Assembly: GCF_008705135.1 (NCBI RefSeq)
Contig: NZ_CP023694.1
Location: forward strand, 3,658,001-3,722,000
Source: Streptomyces coeruleorubidus
GTDB lineage: Bacteria; Actinomycetota; Actinomycetes; Streptomycetales; Streptomycetaceae
Length of the DNA stretch: 64,000 bases
Direction of reading: 5' to 3'
Shown one piece after another: positions 1 through 7,186 of this stretch (position 1 is its first letter; every line of letters starts with the position of its first letter). Below the pieces are notes generated by a model. It saw only the letters and a list, made by a program, of their open reading frames with translations, ran no database searches and was not told where the DNA came from. The position numbers and the translations under genes were made by a program.

Positions 1-578
1 CGAACCGGCCGACGCTGATGATGGTCGGGGGCTATGCGGGAAGCGGCAAGTCGGAGTTCGCCCGCTTCATCTCGCAGCTCACCGGATGGCCGGTGCTCGA
101 CAAAGACCCGATCACCAGGCCGCTCGTCGAGCGTCTCCTCGTTGAGATGGGCAGCGACCCCAACGACCGCCACACGGACCTGTACCGGGAGAAGGTGCGC
201 CCACTGGAATACCAGTGCCTCCTGGAAACCGCCTATGCGAACGTCGACTGCGCCATCAGCACCGTCCTCTCGGCGCCGTTCGTCGCCGAGGCGACCGACG
301 AGCGGTGGATGCGGCGCCTGATCAACCGGTGCGAAGCACGTGGAGTCACCGTCGTGGTGGTGTGGGTGCTCTGCGACCTCGACACCATGCACGAGCACAT
401 CAGCTTCCGCTCCGCCGCCCGCGACAGCTGGAAGCTGCAGAACTGGGACGCGTACGCGGCCGCCATCGACCTCGAGCTGCGTCCCGTAGTGCCGCACCTG
501 GTCGTCGACAACCGGCTCGGCGCGGCCATATCCCTCACCGACCAGGTACGCCAAGTCTTCGGGACGGTGTTCCAGTGA
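1..578 (+). CDS. P-loop kinase/ATPase, 5' end outside window
   Basis: The frame is open to the left edge, and the residues just before the first in-frame ATG (position 18) already read like family sequence, so the true start probably lies outside. A Walker A motif, GGYAGSGKSE, sits at the visible N-terminus, followed by an alpha/beta kinase-like body with acidic and Arg-rich segments. This resembles small AAA_33-type nucleotide or metabolite kinases; the substrate cannot be told. Its stop overlaps the start of the next kinase by 4 bases (GTGA), so the two are probably translated together. A Zeta-toxin-like or shikimate-kinase-like role is also possible but not shown. Confidence 0.7.
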   Translation, partial: NRPTLMMVGGYAGSGKSEFARFISQLTGWPVLDKDPITRPLVERLLVEMGSDPNDRHTDLYREKVRPLEYQCLLETAYANVDCAISTVLSAPFVAEATDERWMRRLINRCEARGVTVVVVWVLCDLDTMHEHISFRSAARDSWKLQNWDAYAAAIDLELRPVVPHLVVDNRLGAAISLTDQVRQVFGTVFQ

Positions 579-1159
579 AGCCCGCCATGCCCGGCTCCCA
601 GAACCACGGAATCCTGCTGTACGGCCCACCCGCCTCGGGCAAGGACACGGTCACCGCCGCGCTCACCGAACTCGACCCCCGATACGTCCCTTTCACCCGC
701 CTCAAGATCGGAAGCGGCCGGACTAAGGGCTACCGAATGGGCAATCAGGAGCAGCTGGCCGAACTGGAGGCACGCGGCGACGTCATCTACCGCAACGACC
801 GGTACGGCAACATCTACGTGGTCGACCGGGCCGGTCTGGAGCACGCCATGGAAGGCGGCAGGGTCCCCGTCGTGCACCTCGGCCAGATGGCGGGGATCGA
901 GCTGGTCACCGCCCGATTTCCGGCGCACTGGAGGCGCGTGCTGCTGTGGTGCTCCAAAGACACCACGGCTCGGCGCTCACCCCTGCGAGGCGACACCGAC
1001 ACCGATGCACGGCTGGTTGCCTGGGACGCCACACAGGCTGATCTCGGGGCCCATCCGCACGCTGAGTGGGACCTGCGCATGGATACGGAGGAGACGGCGC
1101 CCCCTGAGGCAGCGAAGAGGATCCACGAGGTGGTGCGCGCTGCGGGGCGTTCCTCCTGA
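575..1159 (+). CDS. Guanylate kinase-like P-loop protein
   Basis: The product is 194 aa from a GTG start chosen because it forms a 4-base GTGA overlap with the upstream kinase. Walker A is LYGPPASGKDT near residue 17. The later segments (an RLKIGSGRTKGYRM stretch, YGNIYVVD, VPVVHLGQ) resemble guanylate-kinase-like folds, in which GMP is phosphorylated with ATP. A housekeeping gmk would normally sit next to rpoZ, so this is more likely an accessory paralogue acting on a nucleotide or modified base. It runs towards the oppositely oriented dehydrogenase gene, with 36 bases between them. Confidence 0.7.
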   Translation: MKPAMPGSQNHGILLYGPPASGKDTVTAALTELDPRYVPFTRLKIGSGRTKGYRMGNQEQLAELEARGDVIYRNDRYGNIYVVDRAGLEHAMEGGRVPVVHLGQMAGIELVTARFPAHWRRVLLWCSKDTTARRSPLRGDTDTDARLVAWDATQADLGAHPHAEWDLRMDTEETAPPEAAKRIHEVVRAAGRSS

Positions 1160-1195
1160 GAGCCGGACGCAGCAGGTGCCGTGGACGGAAACCGA

Positions 1196-2047
1196 TCAGC
1201 CTCCCTGATCCCGATCCCCTTCCGGGCGCAGGATCTTCAAGGCTTGGGCGATATCCAGGTGCTTGTCCCTGCTGGCGTCCCATCGGGCGAGCGTTTCAGC
1301 AGCGGCGTGCATGAGGGCATTCGGTAGCCCGGCGTCGGCGAGCAACGCTGCCGCGTCTTCCAGCTCCGGTCCCCAACGCCAGGCACGAGCCGCGGTCTTT
1401 GGGATGTAGTCGGTCTCAACGAGGTAGCTCTGGGTGCGCTTGGCCGCGATCGCCAGCAACTCGTCGGATACGCCGTATGCGTCGGCCGCTCCGTACGCCA
1501 CGGCAGCCAGGACACGAGAGACCTTCTGGTAGCTGGAGTACGCCAGCTTGAGCGCGGAGGCTTTGCCGATCTCCTCGCCGAGGAAGTGCGTTCGCACGGC
1601 GGTGTCCGTGAACAGGGCCTCGACCTCGGCGGCTTGCTCTCCTGGGCCGGACAGGTACAGGGTCGGGGACTTCCCGTCGACGGGCGGCGAGCCGACCACG
1701 GCGGCGTCGAGGACCACGCTCTGTGGGAGGCGTTCGGCGATGCGACGCATGCGTTCCGGCGCGATGGCGTTCGCCTCCAGGTACATCTTGCCTGCGAAGC
1801 CCTGTTCCGAGACCTGCGCTGCGACGTCCTCTGCCGCAGCCGGCGGACACAAGGCCAGGAGGACGTCCGCGCGGGCCACGAGCGAGGGAAGGGTGTCGGC
1901 TTCGAGTCCTGCCCGCTCAGCCCGCCGGGCGGAAACGTTGCTCCGGCCCTGCGAACACCACAGCACAGTGATGCCGCGGGCACGCAGCTGGGCACCGAAC
2001 GCTGCTCCCATGCTGCCGGGGTGCAGCAGCCCCACTGTGGCTGTCAC
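1196..2047 (-). CDS. NAD(P)-binding 6-PGDH/beta-HAD-like dehydrogenase (DUF1932 type)
   Basis: This 283-aa protein begins with a Rossmann motif close to VGLLHPGSMGAAFG, typical of the 6-phosphogluconate/3-hydroxyisobutyrate dehydrogenase superfamily. A central LDAAVVGSPP segment and a C-terminal all-helical half fit the DUF1932 subgroup. The expected reaction is NAD(P)-linked oxidation or reduction of a hydroxy acid, but the substrate is unknown. The GTG start at 2047 overlaps the stop of the upstream HAD gene by 4 bases (GTGA), indicating one transcript and coupled translation. Confidence 0.8.
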   Translation of the reverse strand: MTATVGLLHPGSMGAAFGAQLRARGITVLWCSQGRSNVSARRAERAGLEADTLPSLVARADVLLALCPPAAAEDVAAQVSEQGFAGKMYLEANAIAPERMRRIAERLPQSVVLDAAVVGSPPVDGKSPTLYLSGPGEQAAEVEALFTDTAVRTHFLGEEIGKASALKLAYSSYQKVSRVLAAVAYGAADAYGVSDELLAIAAKRTQSYLVETDYIPKTAARAWRWGPELEDAAALLADAGLPNALMHAAAETLARWDASRDKHLDIAQALKILRPEGDRDQGG

Positions 2048-2718
2048 GTCGTACTCCTCGTGACGCTGTCGGACAGGAGCAGTTCAATGGCCGCACGGGC
2101 GTGTTGGACCCGGTGATCAGGCTCGGGAAGGTCCGTTGGCCAGGGAGAGCCGTTAGCGATCCAAATGGTGCTGAGCCCGGCAGCCCGGCCGCCTCCGATG
2201 TCGTTGACCGGGTTGTCGCCGATCATCCAGCCGCCCGCGCTCAATGTGGTGCCGCAGCGAGCAGCGGCCTGGGCGAAGTGCTCTCGCTCCGGCTTGCGGG
2301 CGGCGACCTCCTCAGAGATGCAGATGCCCTCCACACGGGAGTGAATGCCGATGGCCCGCAGCTTGGCCGTCTGGATGTCTGTGGCGCCGTTGGTCGCAAT
2401 CCCGATGCGCCAGCCGTGCCTTCGCAGCTCGTCCAAGCCGGTGAGGACGTCGGCCGGGCAGGACACCATGGCGGCGATGTCGGCGCAGTACGACCGCCAC
2501 AAGTCGTCCGCCGTGCTGGCTAGCCGGTACCGGGTGCGGATCTCCTCGAAGCTCGGCGGGTAGGCACGCTCGCCGAGCAGGTCGAGCAGCTCCTGTCGCG
2601 CATCGTCGCCCAGCCGGTGGCGGGCGACGAAGTCCCCGGCCCAGTCTGGGAGCGTGCCGTGCCGGTCCACGAGAGTGTTATCGAGGTCCCATAGTACGAA
2701 GCGCTGCACACAGCGCAC
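2044..2718 (-). CDS. HAD-superfamily hydrolase
   Basis: The protein is 224 aa and has all four HAD motifs: WDLDNTLVD (nucleophile Asp), IATNGA (motif II), RKPEREHF (motif III Lys) and GDNPVNDI (motif IV). It is a cytoplasmic phosphatase or phosphotransferase of the HAD-IA type; the substrate is not predictable. I place the start at the GTG at 2718 because AGGGG lies 8 bases before it; a second GTG at 2709 is possible. The frame stays open further upstream, but that part lacks family character. It is the first gene of a two-gene operon with the dehydrogenase. Confidence 0.82.
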   Translation of the reverse strand: MRCVQRFVLWDLDNTLVDRHGTLPDWAGDFVARHRLGDDARQELLDLLGERAYPPSFEEIRTRYRLASTADDLWRSYCADIAAMVSCPADVLTGLDELRRHGWRIGIATNGATDIQTAKLRAIGIHSRVEGICISEEVAARKPEREHFAQAAARCGTTLSAGGWMIGDNPVNDIGGGRAAGLSTIWIANGSPWPTDLPEPDHRVQHARAAIELLLSDSVTRSTT

Positions 2719-2853
2719 TCTAATGACCCCTGAATCCTGGCCCAGACACCAGAGACGGACGGTCGCGATCACTCGATGGGGCGGCCGTGCGACTTGTACC
2801 TGGCCTGCAGGAAACGCCTGCTTATGAAGATGCTGTGGTGAGACCATCAGGCC

Positions 2854-3251
2854 GTGCACACCTGCATGTCCCACAACCACCGGGACAAGTCGCACGTGAC
2901 TCCCTTCGCCGCCCGGGTGAAGCTGGCCGGTGCCGATGTCTGGCTGAACGAATGGGAGATCCACCCGGGTGACTCCATCGTCGGCAAGGTCAACCAGCGC
3001 TGGATCTCGTCGACACGGTGCTGCTGTTCTGGTCGAAGAACGCAGCGGAGTCCACGTGGGTGAACACCGAGATGGAGACCGCCCTCACACGCAAGCTCAG
3101 CGACAGCTCCGTGCGCATCATCCCGATGCGTCTCGACGACGCCCCGCTGCCCGCGCTTCTGCGTCCGCTGATGTACGTCCCCCTCGAAGACGGCGCCAAC
3201 GTCAACGAGGCCGTGCGCAGAATCCTCGGTATCGGCTCGCAGACCAGCTGA
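2854..3251 (+). pseudogene. TIR-domain protein, frameshifted
   Basis: Two overlapping frames together give one TIR domain of about 132 aa. The first frame (from GTG 2854) carries SHNHRDKS, the ADVWLNEWEI segment and GDSIVGKVNQ. The second, ending at 3251, carries VDTVLLFWSKNAAESTW and the helix with VNTEMETAL. At 2995-3000 the bases cag-cgc would read cag-gcg-c, restoring NQALDL, if one G were present, so a single-base loss near 2997 explains the break. TIR domains in bacteria are usually NAD-cleaving or signalling modules in anti-phage systems. The gene sits beside the ABC-3C genes and converges on them. A sequencing error at a short G run cannot be excluded. Confidence 0.75.
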
Positions 3252-3370
3252 TCAAGGCCATGCAACAGACAATCTGGGACGCCGGGATGCAGTTCCGGGA
3301 CTTCGGCGGCTTGGGAACGATGATCGGCTGCCCGAAGTGCGGCGCTCGCTCCCGAAGTCTTCAGCCATCC
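3252..3370 (+). pseudogene. Possible gene remnant with a CPKCG motif
   Basis: Between the TIR gene and the ABC-3C ATPase, one forward frame reads a protein-like segment beginning MQQTIWDAGMQFRDFGG and ending with IGCPKCGAR, a zinc-knuckle-like Cys pair. The frame then continues antisense into the ATPase gene, where it looks meaningless. I take this as the leftover N-terminal end of a lost gene; it may instead be chance coding in high-GC DNA. Confidence 0.25.
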
Positions 3371-5143
3371 CTACCGTTCGAACCGGAATCCGAAGAGCCC
3401 GCCCTCGTCGTAAGCATCCGTCAGCAGTGGCTCTATGACGTAGGGCGTCGAATCGAAGCCGAGACTACGGGTCTGGGCGAGCTTGTCTTCGTTGATCGTG
3501 ACGATGTATTGCATGCCTTCCGCCTCGGTGATATCCACTGCGGCTTCGAGCGCTCGCGTCACCTGTCGGTCGTCGACTCCATCAAAGATGTGACTGTCGT
3601 GGACCAGGAAGTCAGGAGCCCGACCCTCACGATGGCCGATTACGGCCATCGTGAGGTCGAAGCAGAAGATCGACATCTTGTTGATCCCCTGGCTCACATC
3701 GCTGCTGATCTTCGGAGCGATCTTCAGGCTGCTCTTCCCGGCCTCGACCGAGAGGTAGGCCGGCCGATCGTTGCCGTACAGCCTGCTGGCAAGCTCGTGG
3801 AACAAAACGGTTGCCTGACTGATCTGCTGCTGTCTCTCCCGCAGATCAGTATCAACTTCCCGAACGAGGTCGATGCGCGCCGCCTCAATTTCCCGGCTGC
3901 TCGCCTCCACCGTCTGAGCGACTTCCAATCGGTGCTGCAGCGCCCCGAGCTGTGCCTCTTCCTGAGCCAGGATCTTCTGCAGTGCCGTAAGACGGTCGAG
4001 CGCCCCACCTTCGCTGAGGTCCTTCAGAACGGCACTCAGCTCTGTGTCGAGGCGGGCTCGTTCGGATTTCCGGGCCTCAAGATTGCGGCGGGTCGCCTCG
4101 ATCTCCTCGCCGAGGTACGTACGCCGGTTCCTTACCACCGCGGTGTGGAAGGCTCGTACGTCCTCGAACCGCCGTAGAGCTTGCCCAGGCAGTACGAGAC
4201 CCAGTTCGCCGTAAACCTGCTCCAGGTACTGCACTTCGGGATCGACTGCCTCGGCCACCGCCTTTTCGAGGTGGTCGAGATTGCGCCGGTCAATCACATC
4301 TTGCGTGCCCAGATCTTGGATCCGCCGACTCAGCTCGTCGGCGCGCTCCTTGAGCTCCTCGTACTGGGGAACGACGCGGAACGCGCCGATTTCCCTCTTG
4401 AGTTCATCGATCTTCGACTTCCGAACGGCAATCTCACCTCGAAGATCAGCCGCCTTACCGATCACCTTGCCCCAGACGGGGTCGTCAACAGCCTTCTTCA
4501 GTTGGTCTCGCGTAGCCTTCTTCGCCGCGATGTCCTGGTACCGGGAGGCAAGGGCGGAATCGAGGCCGAGCAGGTAGGCCAGATTCGGCGTCGCCTTCGC
4601 CTCCGACTGGCGCGAGAAGCTACGCACAGCTTCATTGAAGCCGTGGTCGCCAACGCGGCGGATGAGGAAGGCAAGCAGTGCTCGACCGCTGACTCCAGGG
4701 TGCTCCCCGGTGAGGCCGAAGAGCCGCATCTCGATCAGCGCCTGCCACTCGGCAAGTGGGACCTTCCGCCCTTCATCGGTTCCAAACAGAGACGACCTGG
4801 GTGAACCACTCAACTCTGGTTCATCCGGGAGGGTCGGACGCAGCGTGACGTGCTTGACGTCAGTGCCGGACCGGCTGACGCTCAGCTCCTGACTCAGGCC
4901 GGGCCAGTCCAGGCTGAGCGTGAAGACCGTCTGGCGCAGCTCTTTGCGGGCCGCCAGATGCTTGTTGTCCGCTCGTGCGCCCAGCAGAAAGTGCAGCAGC
5001 TCGATCATGCTCGACTTGCCTGAGCCGTTCCGGCTGTCGGTTGATCGAGAGACTGCGGTGGCCTCCGCTACAACGAGGTTGAGGCCCGACTGGAAGGTGA
5101 CCGTCTTGAACCGCTCATCGTCAGCGCTGAGCTGGCGCAGCAT
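3371..5143 (-). CDS. ABC-3C system ATPase (DUF2326 type)
   Basis: This 590-aa SMC/RecN-like ATPase has Walker A RNGSGKSS at residues 38-45. A long, charged, helical coiled-coil middle (about 190-420) follows, then a C-terminal lobe with DFLVHDSHIFDG that fits the Walker B/DUF2326 end. In ABC-three-component systems, predicted defence modules, such an ATPase works with a small middle component and a third protein carrying the effector. The start overlaps the middle-component gene by 23 bases. It is the last gene of the cassette on the minus strand and faces the TIR remnant. Confidence 0.85.
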   Translation of the reverse strand: MLRQLSADDERFKTVTFQSGLNLVVAEATAVSRSTDSRNGSGKSSMIELLHFLLGARADNKHLAARKELRQTVFTLSLDWPGLSQELSVSRSGTDVKHVTLRPTLPDEPELSGSPRSSLFGTDEGRKVPLAEWQALIEMRLFGLTGEHPGVSGRALLAFLIRRVGDHGFNEAVRSFSRQSEAKATPNLAYLLGLDSALASRYQDIAAKKATRDQLKKAVDDPVWGKVIGKAADLRGEIAVRKSKIDELKREIGAFRVVPQYEELKERADELSRRIQDLGTQDVIDRRNLDHLEKAVAEAVDPEVQYLEQVYGELGLVLPGQALRRFEDVRAFHTAVVRNRRTYLGEEIEATRRNLEARKSERARLDTELSAVLKDLSEGGALDRLTALQKILAQEEAQLGALQHRLEVAQTVEASSREIEAARIDLVREVDTDLRERQQQISQATVLFHELASRLYGNDRPAYLSVEAGKSSLKIAPKISSDVSQGINKMSIFCFDLTMAVIGHREGRAPDFLVHDSHIFDGVDDRQVTRALEAAVDITEAEGMQYIVTINEDKLAQTRSLGFDSTPYVIEPLLTDAYDEGGLFGFRFER

Positions 5144-5387
5144 GGGCGGCCTTTCTGGTGAGGAGGTCGTCTTTCAGGTCAACGAGATCAAGGGCGTGTA
5201 GTAGGTCCAAGGCCAGAACGAACCAGCCAAAAGAAACAGGCGCCGGATGGTCGTGTCCTCGCCGCCACTCGCGGACACGGGCCCATGTCTGACTGACTGT
5301 GAGTGGGCGGTCCAGCTGCATGATGATCTGGGCGCCGACAGCCAGTAGGGCCCGGTCGGGAGCGATCCCCTTGGTTGGGGTGATCAT
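5121..5387 (-). CDS. ABC-3C system middle component (MC6-like)
   Basis: The protein is only 88 aa. It starts MITPTKGIAPDRALLAVGA and contains a SFGWFVLALDLLHALDLV segment; both fit the small winged-helix-like middle components of ABC-3C systems, most like the MC6 group as I remember it. It is thought to bridge the ATPase and the effector protein. The ATG overlaps the stop of the upstream nuclease-like gene by 4 bases (ATGA), and its 3' end overlaps the ATPase gene by 23 bases, so all three are tightly coupled. Confidence 0.75.
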   Translation of the reverse strand: MITPTKGIAPDRALLAVGAQIIMQLDRPLTVSQTWARVREWRRGHDHPAPVSFGWFVLALDLLHALDLVDLKDDLLTRKAAHAAPAQR

Positions 5388-6289
5388 GTTGCGCCTCCGT
5401 CCGCTACGTGCATCGGTCTCCAGCCCGGTGGGGGGACCTCGAAGATGTCACATTCGTCGAAGAAGTACGCAAGGACAGCCTTTGCAGCTTCATCGCGGTC
5501 CCACCGCGGAGCCTCCTGGCCCAGCACAAAGCGTTGCATCTGCCAGAGGATCTCGTCCGTGTCGTCGCCATGCTCGTGCCGCATCCGACCGTAGTACGCC
5601 TGGAATCCGGCAGCCGTCTCATCCCGCTCCATCTGGTCGAGCAGGTCTCGGTAGTACTGGTCGACGAGATGGACGTAGGGCCGACCGGCCTGGAGCACCG
5701 CCCGAGCCTGCTCCGAGAGGCCGTTGAAGTCGACCTTGTATGTGGTGGGCAACGGAACGGAGGCGTCGGGAACACGCTGACGCGCCTGGGCAAGGTGCTT
5801 CAGCAGGGGCTCAATTTCGGCGAGCCCGATGCTGTAGACGACCCGTTCCACCGGGATCGTCTCCCCGAGCAGGCTCTCCATCTGCAAGCGATCGAGATAC
5901 ATCGCTTCGTTCCAGAGCTTCTGAGGTCCCATCTGCTGGAAGATGACACGAGGGAACCTCTGACCAGCCTCCATGAGAAGCCCCGATATGACGGGGTGGA
6001 TGCCTCCACGCTGGTCGTTGTGAACGAAGACGAAGGTGTCGAACTGTTCAGGGCGCTGGATGATGGCGCTCTCCACGTCGCCGTGGAACTTGCTCTTGAC
6101 CGAGAACAAGTCAAAGGTCTCCGGCGCGTAGCAGGCGTACAGGGTCCGGCACGACGTCCGCAGGCCGTCTCCACCAAGGTCACCGATGCTGCCGGCGGTC
6201 CGGATCGGAACGTAATCCTCGTGGCGTAGCTCCATCAGGAGGTGGAAGAGCTTCTCGAACTCGTTGCCCGAGCTGCCCGCGACCATCAT
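5384..6289 (-). CDS. ABC-3C effector/C-terminal component with nuclease-like N-terminus
   Basis: The product is 301 aa from the paired ATGs at 6289/6286; the frame is open further upstream, but that part overlaps the peptidase gene and lacks family character. The N-terminal 100 residues have GNEFEKLFHLLM, a GDLGGDGLR stretch with spaced acidic residues, LYACYAPE and SVKSKF. This pattern is like restriction-endonuclease-fold domains that use Asp and Gln/Glu-x-Lys. The C-terminal two thirds match the helical partner region of ABC-3C third components. A TAAGTT box 7 bases before the second ATG could serve a leaderless start. The nuclease activity is inferred. Confidence 0.65.
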   Translation of the reverse strand: MMVAGSSGNEFEKLFHLLMELRHEDYVPIRTAGSIGDLGGDGLRTSCRTLYACYAPETFDLFSVKSKFHGDVESAIIQRPEQFDTFVFVHNDQRGGIHPVISGLLMEAGQRFPRVIFQQMGPQKLWNEAMYLDRLQMESLLGETIPVERVVYSIGLAEIEPLLKHLAQARQRVPDASVPLPTTYKVDFNGLSEQARAVLQAGRPYVHLVDQYYRDLLDQMERDETAAGFQAYYGRMRHEHGDDTDEILWQMQRFVLGQEAPRWDRDEAAKAVLAYFFDECDIFEVPPPGWRPMHVADGGAT

Positions 6290-6426
6290 TCGGAACTTAC
6301 TGTGCGCGTACTGCCTCTGGTGCGGGAGCACCGGCGCCTCCCCCGTGCTGTTCTCTCTCCACGCACCGTAACGGCTAACCAGGCCACTGAGTAACCCGTT
6401 TCCCGGACAACCCACCTCTGAGCAGC

Positions 6427-7185
6427 CTACTTTGAGGAAGTCACCGGCTCCGGGAGCCACAGGAGCGCGCCAAACTGATCTAGCTGGTCTCTCCTCTCGC
6501 GATAGTCCGGAAGGGCACGGCCGACGAGGCTCCAGAACTCCGGAGAGTGGTCACGCTTGTGCAGGTGGGCGAGCTCATGCACCAGGACGTAGTCGATCAA
6601 CCTTGAGGGAAGCTGCATGGCGGCCCAGTGGATGTTGACTCCACCCTCTCGATTGCATGAGCCCCACCGGTAGCCGAGTCGGCGTACTGCAATGTTGTGG
6701 AATGGCGCGCGCATCCGCTGTGCCCACGGCTCCACGCGGGTCGGCAGCCAGACACTCCCCCGACGGCGGTACCAGGCGATGAGGTCGTCCCGTGCGTGGT
6801 CCAGACAGTCCCGCCGTAGGAGGAGCCGTCCATGCACCAATCCCACGGGCACGGGAGCCTCATCCACGATCTTCAGCCGGTAGCTACGCCCGAGGTAGTG
6901 GAAGCCCTCTCCCGTGACGAACTCCTTGTCCGGTCGGAGCGCCGCCTCCTCTGTACGTTCTTCGAGCTTGTCGTAAATCCATCGTCGCCGGCTCCGCACC
7001 ACCGCGATCAGCCGAGCAGTGTCCAAACCAGCCGGGACAGTCGCGGTGATTCGTGCGTCGCGCTCCACGGTCAACTTCACACTTCCGCGGTCCGGGACGA
7101 CAACGACATCAATCTCCAGGCGGCCGACCTCCAACAGACCCGAACGAACCGGGCCCAGCTCCTCCACCACCGCGACCGCGGCCAC
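6427..7185 (-). CDS. SprT/YgjP-like zinc metallopeptidase (DUF45)
   Basis: The 252-aa protein carries HELAHLHKRDHSPEFW at about 203-218: HExxH plus a third His ligand, typical of the DUF45/YgjP (WLM/SprT-like) group. RWGSCNREGGVNIHW just before it is also a family hallmark. It begins at a GTG one base after the hsdR stop, so it belongs to the restriction operon. DUF45 peptidases are often found next to type I restriction genes; their role there is not settled. A link to processing or removing DNA-bound HsdR is only a guess. Confidence 0.85.
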   Translation of the reverse strand: MAAVAVVEELGPVRSGLLEVGRLEIDVVVVPDRGSVKLTVERDARITATVPAGLDTARLIAVVRSRRRWIYDKLEERTEEAALRPDKEFVTGEGFHYLGRSYRLKIVDEAPVPVGLVHGRLLLRRDCLDHARDDLIAWYRRRGSVWLPTRVEPWAQRMRAPFHNIAVRRLGYRWGSCNREGGVNIHWAAMQLPSRLIDYVLVHELAHLHKRDHSPEFWSLVGRALPDYRERRDQLDQFGALLWLPEPVTSSK

Positions 7186-7186
7186 T

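Noticed and set aside
6290..6460. Longer N-terminus for the ABC-3C third component
   Set aside because: The extra 57 codons overlap the peptidase gene and look unlike protein; the paired ATGs at 6289/6286 begin the recognisable domain.
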